Source: Ciona intestinalis (lineage: Eukaryota > Chordata > Ascidiacea > Phlebobranchia > Cionidae). Taken from it: 64,000 bases of DNA. Of the stretch, positions 57,588-64,000 are shown one piece after another. Both the position numbers and the translations under genes were made by a program. The stretch covers positions 248,001 through 312,000 of the forward strand of contig NW_004190441.2 in the NCBI RefSeq assembly GCF_000224145.3, read 5' to 3'. Within the stretch, counting starts at the first letter, position 1. The number at the start of each line of letters is the position of its first letter. The notes beneath the pieces are model-generated. The model made no database searches, was not told where the DNA came from, and was given only the letters and a program-made list of their open reading frames with translations.

Positions 57588-58490
57588 GGCAATTTTAGAT
57601 TAGATTACATTACAGAAAGTTTCTATCAACAATTCAGCTGTAAAGCAAATGCATGAATGGACACGAGTAAAAAATCCCCTCTTACGTCATCAGTAAACCA
57701 CTACACCATGACCACTATTCTAATCTTAACGTTACAAAGGATTCTTTACATGGTATTCTTTTTAATTTCGTAAAACACATTGCGAGTGTAAGTAAGCAAG
57801 GAGAATGTTGTTTTTCTTACCCAGTCGTCAAGTGAATATAGAAAAATAAACCACAAGAGAGCTTTGTTCCAATGGATGGGCACGTTTTATGCAATTAGAC
57901 AAAACGTGGCGAAAATTTTGGGACATTGTTGTAATTTGTAGATAAATAAGTCATTTTTACAGTGCTTTTTTGGTGCAATATCTTTTGGGGGCACTAAAGA
58001 AAACGTTAGATCTGTTTATACGCCAAACCAATATCCATATAAAGAATTTCTATGGCGTTGCGCAAACATATTCATTTTTGTATTATTTCTATGTTGGATG
58101 ACGTCATACACCATTGTCACGTCTTTCTTCCATGTTGCCCAATCGCGTCTTTGATACCATATTTGGAAATTGTGTTAATAGCTTTAAAAGTATAGAGTCA
58201 GTTTGTAATCGCGAGGGTAAATGTTTACACTAAACTTAAATGGATGTGTAATTTCACCCTACACAATTTAGTTACCCTATATGTGTGTGTAAATCGTAAA
58301 AGGTGATCGTCAAAAATATATATAAGAAGTGACCGTTACGTTTACAAACCATGAAAAGTTGCGACAAAGAGGACCAATTCCTGAAAGCAAATTTGTAGCA
58401 AAATAAAAACTATATATTGTCGAAATAAGCGACTATAAAATTTATTTCGTTTAGTTTCAGATTTTGAAAAAATAATCACATTAAAATAGT
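57588..58490. promoter_or_regulatory. Shared upstream region of the divergent J-domain and cofilin genes
   Basis: About 900 bp between two divergent start codons. It is nearly free of the repeat families that fill other gaps here. A possible splice acceptor (TTAGTTTCAG, ending at 58460) just before the cofilin ATG could receive a 5' untranslated exon or a tunicate spliced leader; neither is proven. No TATA box was assigned. Confidence 0.35.
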
Positions 58491-59422
58491 ATGGGCGTAA
58501 GTTCCGGAATTAAGGTTAGCGAATGCGCCAAGGCCGCGATTCAAAAAGTGTCTAGCAAGAGCGCATCTTCTGTTGCTTGCTGTTTGATCATAAACGATAC
58601 TAAGGATCAAATTATTTACGAAGAAAATTCTGAGATTCCAAAAAGTGTTGATCAACCATTTGAAAAGTTAATGGAGCAATTGCCTAAGGATAAATGCAGG
58701 TAAACTTAGTTAAAAATGTATATATATATAATTACTAATGATATTGATTAAAAATATATTATAAACAAAGTCAATGTTTGAATTTAATGGTTTTATGCAA
58801 ATGTTTTTGGTTGAATTTTTAAACTGGCAATAGTTTGGGGACAACTTTATTCCTAATTATAAACTACTGAAGCCTGTCGAAATATTATGCTAGGAAACAA
58901 ATGTATTAACGTACAACAACAATATACAAACCTTTTTCTTCCTAATTTCTCAAGGTATAAGGTCAAAAGTAAAAACAAAAAGAAGTTTTCTGTAGGGATT
59001 TTCAATGTTTCAACCAATGTTATTTAATCATATATATATATAGGTGCTTATGAAGTTAACTACTCCTTTGCCTAGTCCGTCACAGCGAATACTTTACTAG
59101 CACCAAGTTTTTAATCAACTAAATCTTTAGATACGCGGGAATCACTCTTAATTTTGCTCTGGAGGGCCGCGACACAAGTAAGGATGTCTTGATCATGTGG
59201 TCTCCAGATGGCGCTACAACCAAGGATAAGATGCAATATACCACAAGTTGGAGCAAAGTCAAAGATGAGATCAAACTCAATCACAACATGGAGTTCCATG
59301 ACGCTGATGACCAGACCATCGATCCAATCTTGAGGAAATTGGGCGATAAAGACACCGTCACTTCATTCCAAGGCAAACCAGTGAAGATCTCAGAATGCAG
59401 TAACGCATATGAATATGTCTAA
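58491..59422 (+). CDS. CFL: ADF/cofilin, actin-depolymerising factor
   Basis: Binds G- and F-actin, severs and depolymerises filaments in the cytoplasm. Two exons, 58491-58699 and 59131-59422, join in phase 2 to give 166 residues, the length of vertebrate cofilin. Start MGVSSGIKVSECAKAA places Ser at positions 4-5, where the family has its inhibitory phosphoserine. CRYAGITLNF follows the splice junction, then DVLIMWSPDGATTKDKMQYT, the long actin-binding helix region with the conserved Trp-Ser-Pro and Lys-x-Lys-Met. The C-terminal third is less conserved than usual. Polyadenylation signals AATAAA are at 59446-59451 and 59810-59815. A family-typical intron right after the ATG is not seen. Confidence 0.9.
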
Positions 59423-61531
59423 GATCCAGGAAACAAATTTGAAACAATAAAATCTTGAACTTTAATTGAAAATGTAACAAAAAGTTCTTCAAAACTATCG
59501 TGTCTTTAGCAAGGTATTATCAAGCATACTAACTGTAGTTATCAAGTGGTTCGAATCACAAATAAAACCCTTCAAATTTCACAAGTATGTGTAAAAAGAA
59601 TTCTGTAACTTGTATGTTAATGTAATCTGTAAACGCTTGCTTTTGTATAATTTTTGTAGTTTCATGAAATAACAATTGAACTAAATTTTTGTTGGAGCAG
59701 CAACTGTTACCTGTGTTAATTTAAAAGCAGCATTTTGGTACTTGAACCGTTGTATTCATATAATTAATGCATAGAATGTGCTAGTAAACCCATAACCCAT
59801 TTGTTTATCAATAAAGTTTCAACTGAATCACATTTAGCTTTATTGGTTAATTTGCAAGGTCATACTTATAAGTTACATACTTAAAAAGACAGCATTTTAA
59901 CTGGAGGGTTTTGAGGGGGCAAAGATCTAAAATTTGGCGTTTAATAAGCAGAACTGTTTTGGCATTTGAAAAATGCTTATCGAATTTCAGATCATTGGCT
60001 GCAAATCCTAGATTTAGGTAGGGCTGCATGAATCTGTAATTCACTCGTGTTTGTTAAGCATGCAAGCGGATGGTTTATATCTGAGTATACTTATACTCAT
60101 ATAAGTACGAGTTATGAGTCTAGTTAAACAATTGAGTTATAAACCTAATATGGAAGTTTGTACCTGTTTATAAATAACATGCCCAGGTAATAAGGGTGAA
60201 CTGAAGATTGACGCAATCATACCTCCATATTTAGTAATCACGTAAGAAATTGTCCGAAACTCCCATTGTGTGTACATAATGGTCATAACACGTTTTCCAA
60301 AGTGTTAATGTTTGATGAACTTTAAGTTGGTGAATCATTGATTTAGCGCCAATTCAATGGTTTGTCCCTCGGCAGTTAATAATGAACAAAATGACCAGGT
60401 ACATTATGGTCCACCATTTGCACTAAATATATTCCATTTCAAAACAATTATAAAGTGTAAAAGATATCTTTTATTTATATTTTCATTTTAATTTCACAAT
60501 GATTAACTTGTAATAAAATAAAAGATTTGTAAGTTTTGGTGTCAGATGTCTTGCATTTGTAGAATATACATTAAGGCAACAGAAAAGAAAATGATAATTT
60601 TATTTTACAACGAGTTGTTTCTAAATAAAACATAAGAATACAAATGTTACGACGATACAGTGGTTTATGAAATAAATCTATTGATTAAACTGCATATAAT
60701 ATGGTAGTTAAATGTGCAAGATGGTAAAACAACAATATGCAATATCATATACAACGGGCAATATACATGATTTAGTTTAACAACCGTTGCTTTGCTGTTG
60801 ATTCTGTTCTCTTTGTTCTTATTTGCAATTTTTATTAAAATGATAAAAATTATGTCATGTAACAAAGTTTAATACTTTGCTAGTGAGTTAAAAGCCACTA
60901 AACTTGGTAACTTGTAAGCTGCATGAGATGTATGAAACAGAACACATGTGTTATAACGGCTGTCATTGCCTGGCCACGATAAATAAACAATGAAGGAATA
61001 CAACATATTAATCTCCACGAACTAAATATGAATAAAAATGAAGACTAGTTTAGTTGACATATGAGAAAATTAAAACATGGCAGTTCATAAACAATATGTA
61101 CGAGTTTCATTTTAAGGATTTCAGTTTAAAAACTAAAACCATCTAAAGTGAGGTCAGAAGTTCAAATGGTTTCTGAACTGTCATGTTTAAAACTAACCAC
61201 AAAAATTTGTGTTTTATGCACATTATATAAAAGTTACATACGTGGTAACTTGTAAATGGGCACGAGGTGTATGAAACAGAACACCCGTGTTATAACAACT
61301 GTCGTTGCCCCGCCATGCGAGGATAAATAAGTTACATAGGTGGTAACTTGTAAGCAGACACGAGGTGTATGAAACAGAACACCCGTGTTATAATTACTGC
61401 TGTTGCACCGCCATGTGAGGATAAATAAGTTGCATACCTGGTAACTCATAAGCAGACACGAGGTGTATGAAACAGAACACCTGTGTTATAACCACTGTCA
61501 TTGCTCCGCCAGATAAATAAGTTACATTTAT
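59423..61531. other. Convergent intergenic region, cofilin / INPP1
   Basis: Holds two cofilin polyadenylation signals, then about 1 kb (59830-60890) with nothing recognised. One diverged 97-bp unit is at 60905-60985, and three tandem 97-bp units at 61230-61530 run right up to the INPP1 stop codon at 61532. Confidence 0.6.
61230..61530 (+). repeat. 97-bp unit array, 3 copies
   Basis: Three head-to-tail units, the last ending 1-20 bp before the INPP1 stop codon; the INPP1 3' untranslated region must therefore consist largely of this repeat in reverse. Confidence 0.85.
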
Positions 61532-63918
61532 TCAAGATTGTTCCATTGCCATTAGAACATGTTTAACACAACATGATGACTTATTGCTTGGACCAAAAGC
61601 CAATATGCCACCAATATTTGCCCACGGGGAGCTAGGATGGGGGTTTGGGGTGTTATAAAGTAACTGAAGGTGTTTAAGGGTTTCCTGTGGGTTGAACTTT
61701 GTCTCTGTAGTATCTCTGCACGCGGCTGTAATTAATATAGCAATAAAAGTTATATGGCAGAGGTAATATAGTGTGAAGTATAGGCACCAAACTTTTATAA
61801 ACACAGGGGAGGCAGGGTAGTTAGACACACAATACTGTGAAACAAGTTTCACCTCATTGGCTGTAATTGTAATCTTTACTGATTGTTGATTAATGCAAAA
61901 AAGTGGGGTACGCATGCCCACCCAGCCACCCCATGCTTGGTGCCCATGGTGCCAAATACAAATGGTTACGATTATTCAGTTTTAAAATTCCTACCCATTT
62001 TAAAAACTCAACATTCAAGGGAACAAATTATCCTTGTCAAGTTTACCCACTTTCTAAGAGACAGAGACAACCACAATTCTCCCTTAATATTTAAAATAAA
62101 TATGTTTAAGCATGAACTTGTTTTAACAACTGTCCGTTTGTTGCTAAACTTGTTTTTTTGTTTTCTTAACTTTAATCTGGGTTACCATTATCGAAGAGAC
62201 AAACACAAGTTATTATTATTTGATGGATTTATTAATGTGGGGCTTTAGCACAAAATATCTAAATAACCTGATCGTGTTTTAAACAATTAACAACGGTCTA
62301 TGGGAGTCGTGAGGTTACGATTTTATAATTCTTTGAATGTTTTTGTTTACTACCAAATGAGACGAGAAAATAGAATGAAAAGGTGTCCCGTCTTCCCCCA
62401 CCCTACTATATGTCACAACTCATACTCATATGAAACAGGCAGCTACATGAATAAGCTTACCTGCTGTTACTTGTGCTTGTGTAAGGTTGACAATAGAACC
62501 ACCCAATGACGACAATATCGCATGTGTTGCGCACGTGTCCCATTTATAACACGCATCCCCAGTGTACAAGTACCCATCCACCAATCCCTCAATAACACAT
62601 AAACACTTGTAGCCTGCCCCACCACCAGTACAATGTTCAACACCATCACATGAAGCAACAACCCTGTATGCTTGCTTATCATGGGGGCTGGTAATCACCG
62701 TACAGTTCAAATCACCACTACGGTTTAAAACGTTTTTCTGGAAAATATTGTAAGATTTAGAAAATCATTGGAGATTCAAAAACCAGGTAAAGCATTGTTA
62801 ATCATAAAACTCATGCCCGCTTACAAGTTATTAGTACCACATATATAACTTATTTAGCCTCACATGGTGGGCAACAACAGTCGTTATAACACGGGTGTTC
62901 TGTTTCATACACCTCGTGCCTGCTTATAGGTTGCCACGTATGTAACTTAATCTTTTTTAAAAAGAAGAAAAATAGAAGCAGCAACAAGCAGTATACACAA
63001 AACCGCTTAACTGAAGCCAACCATGCTAACCACTGTGTCGGAATATACATTCCTTTAACAAACCTCATGCAGTGACTTGACATTACTAACACGAACATCG
63101 TTACAACATACACCCCAGAAACAACGCGATTTCCAACTTCTGTCAAAAAAAAACAATTGATCAAAATTATTTAAAAACATAATTTTTTAAAAGTTTAGAT
63201 TAAAGCTTTATTATATATGTATGTGAGAATACACCTTATGTTAATTTATATGTTGTATTAGTTTCATCGATGGAAAAACATTAGTTTTTTTTAAGTTTAG
63301 ATTAAAACTTAAATAAAATAAGACTTCATGTTATATACATTATAAACTGATTTAGTTTCTGAACATATTTAAGTCACAGATAAGTGGATAGCACTTTTGG
63401 TAAAATATTGATTTTGGCCGAACAATTTACTTATATATCACATATGCATAGTAGTAACATAGCATCTACTTTGTTTATTTAAATATTGAGAATTACCGAC
63501 AAATAACAAGATAATGTTAAACTGCGAGCCAACAGAAGAAAAAGAATTGAAAAACGTGGATTTTGAACTTTCATAAACAAATATTCTTTTTAAAACTAAA
63601 TTTTAATCTGTGAACCAAGTAGTATCTTAATGTAATTAATATATTTCACTTGGCGCTACTTTTTAAAACACGGAAAACTTTTTCTTACCCTTCCACGTTT
63701 TCATAAAAAGGTTGACACACCACCCCCATTATTGGCAACCCAGTTTGTATATTGTACATCCCTATTAACACAGTGACACACTGTAGACCTCTACCATGCA
63801 CTCCGTGTTTGTCCTTTGCTTCCTTGTATATACCTCCTACGTATTGTGCCGTCCCATCTGCAGGAATATACAAAGCTACTTTGTTACCGGTAGGGATGCA
63901 CATTACAGAATTTCGAAT
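61532..63918 (-). CDS. INPP1: Inositol polyphosphate 1-phosphatase (partial, 5' end outside window)
   Basis: Metal-dependent, lithium-sensitive-type phosphatase that removes the 1-phosphate from Ins(1,4)P2 and Ins(1,3,4)P3 in the cytosol. Four exons visible: 63689-63918, 63064-63139, 62461-62737, 61532-61725; phases close. Family stretches: GLQCVTVLIGMYNIQTGLPI, MGVVCQPF, SWKSRCFWG, GAGYKCLCVIEGLVDGYLY, the metal-binding KWDTCATHAIL with LGGSIV, and WANIGGILAF near the C terminus. These match INPP1 rather than other inositol monophosphatase-fold enzymes. Odd: where INPP1 has the metal-binding WVDPIDSTYQY, this protein reads LYIPADGTAQY; the second Asp and the Thr are kept, the first Asp is Ile. 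The upstream exons, with the other metal ligands, are beyond 64000. Confidence 0.88.
61777..61943. mobile_element. MITE, GGCACCAAAC family, best copy
   Basis: Left end TAGGCACCAAACTTTTATAA, right end GCTTGGTGCCCATGG: an inverted repeat of about 10-11 bp bounding 167 bp, with subterminal GGGGAGGCAGGGTA and CCCAGCCACCCC. It lies in INPP1's last intron. Confidence 0.7.
62240..62412. mobile_element. MITE, GGGGAAGATGGGACACC family
   Basis: AACAACGGTCTATGGGAGTC core and right end GTCCCGTCTTCCCCCACCC. It ends about 50 bp from the INPP1 exon at 62461. Confidence 0.75.
62810..62945 (-). repeat. 97-bp unit, reverse, about 1.4 copies
   Basis: In an INPP1 intron. The sequence at 62947-62985 (TCTTTTTTAAAAAGAAGAAAAA) recurs at 63931-63960 near the right edge. 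Confidence 0.75.
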
Positions 63919-64000
63919 CTGTAAGATTAATCTTTTTTAAAAAGAGAAGAAAAATAAAAGCAGCATTTCGAATCCTTTTGTATTTGAATCTAATTACGGG
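63919..64000. other. Window edge, INPP1 intron
   Basis: Only 82 bp; it carries the polypyrimidine side of the 63918 acceptor (minus strand) and the short repeat TTAATCTTTTTTAAAAAGAG. No exon is seen. Confidence 0.5.

Overview
The window reads as nuclear DNA of a tunicate, most likely a Ciona-type solitary ascidian. It is AT-rich. The proteins look vertebrate-like and are cut into many short exons with GT-AG introns of 0.2-1.5 kb. Non-coding space is filled with small repeat families. Two 50-N gaps are each flanked by near-identical copies, as expected when two divergent haplotypes of a very polymorphic animal are left uncollapsed. The species is an inference.

Layout. (1) 145-5525, plus: 3' part of the splicing factor gene PRPF3, with an in-frame TGA in a conserved exon. 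(2) 6106-11212, minus: a complete nine-exon glutathionyl-hydroquinone reductase gene, convergent with PRPF3. (3) about 12563-41353, minus: a very large potassium-chloride cotransporter gene (KCC, SLC12A4-7 family) with three alternative starts; its last two exons and one alternative first exon are duplicated across the two gaps. (4) 43848-50374, plus: a membrane-anchored type-B carboxylesterase whose introns are packed with repeats. (5) 51638-55504, plus: pyrroline-5-carboxylate reductase. (6) 56208-57587, minus: a membrane-anchored J-domain protein. (7) 58491-59422, plus: an ADF/cofilin. (8) 61532-63918, minus: 3' part of inositol polyphosphate 1-phosphatase, running off the right edge.

Exon models were built by hand from reading frame, splice dinucleotides, phase and recalled family motifs. 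Phases close across nearly every junction; the exception is one KCC C-terminal exon near 16590-16783. The genes do not form one pathway; they are ordinary housekeeping and physiology genes side by side.

The most interesting biology is in KCC. Its most upstream start encodes an RFxV kinase-docking motif like that of vertebrate KCC3a, the other starts lack it, and all join the common exon 2 in the same phase. Both C-terminal regulatory threonine contexts are present. Mobile DNA includes a 97-bp unit that forms arrays and attaches to a tRNA-derived SINE, a 100-bp unit, a 117-bp minisatellite, two or more MITE families, an 882-bp element with piggyBac-like TTAA ends, and a 142-bp MITE nested in a 97-bp array with a TTA target duplication. 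No rRNA, functional tRNA or CRISPR array was seen.
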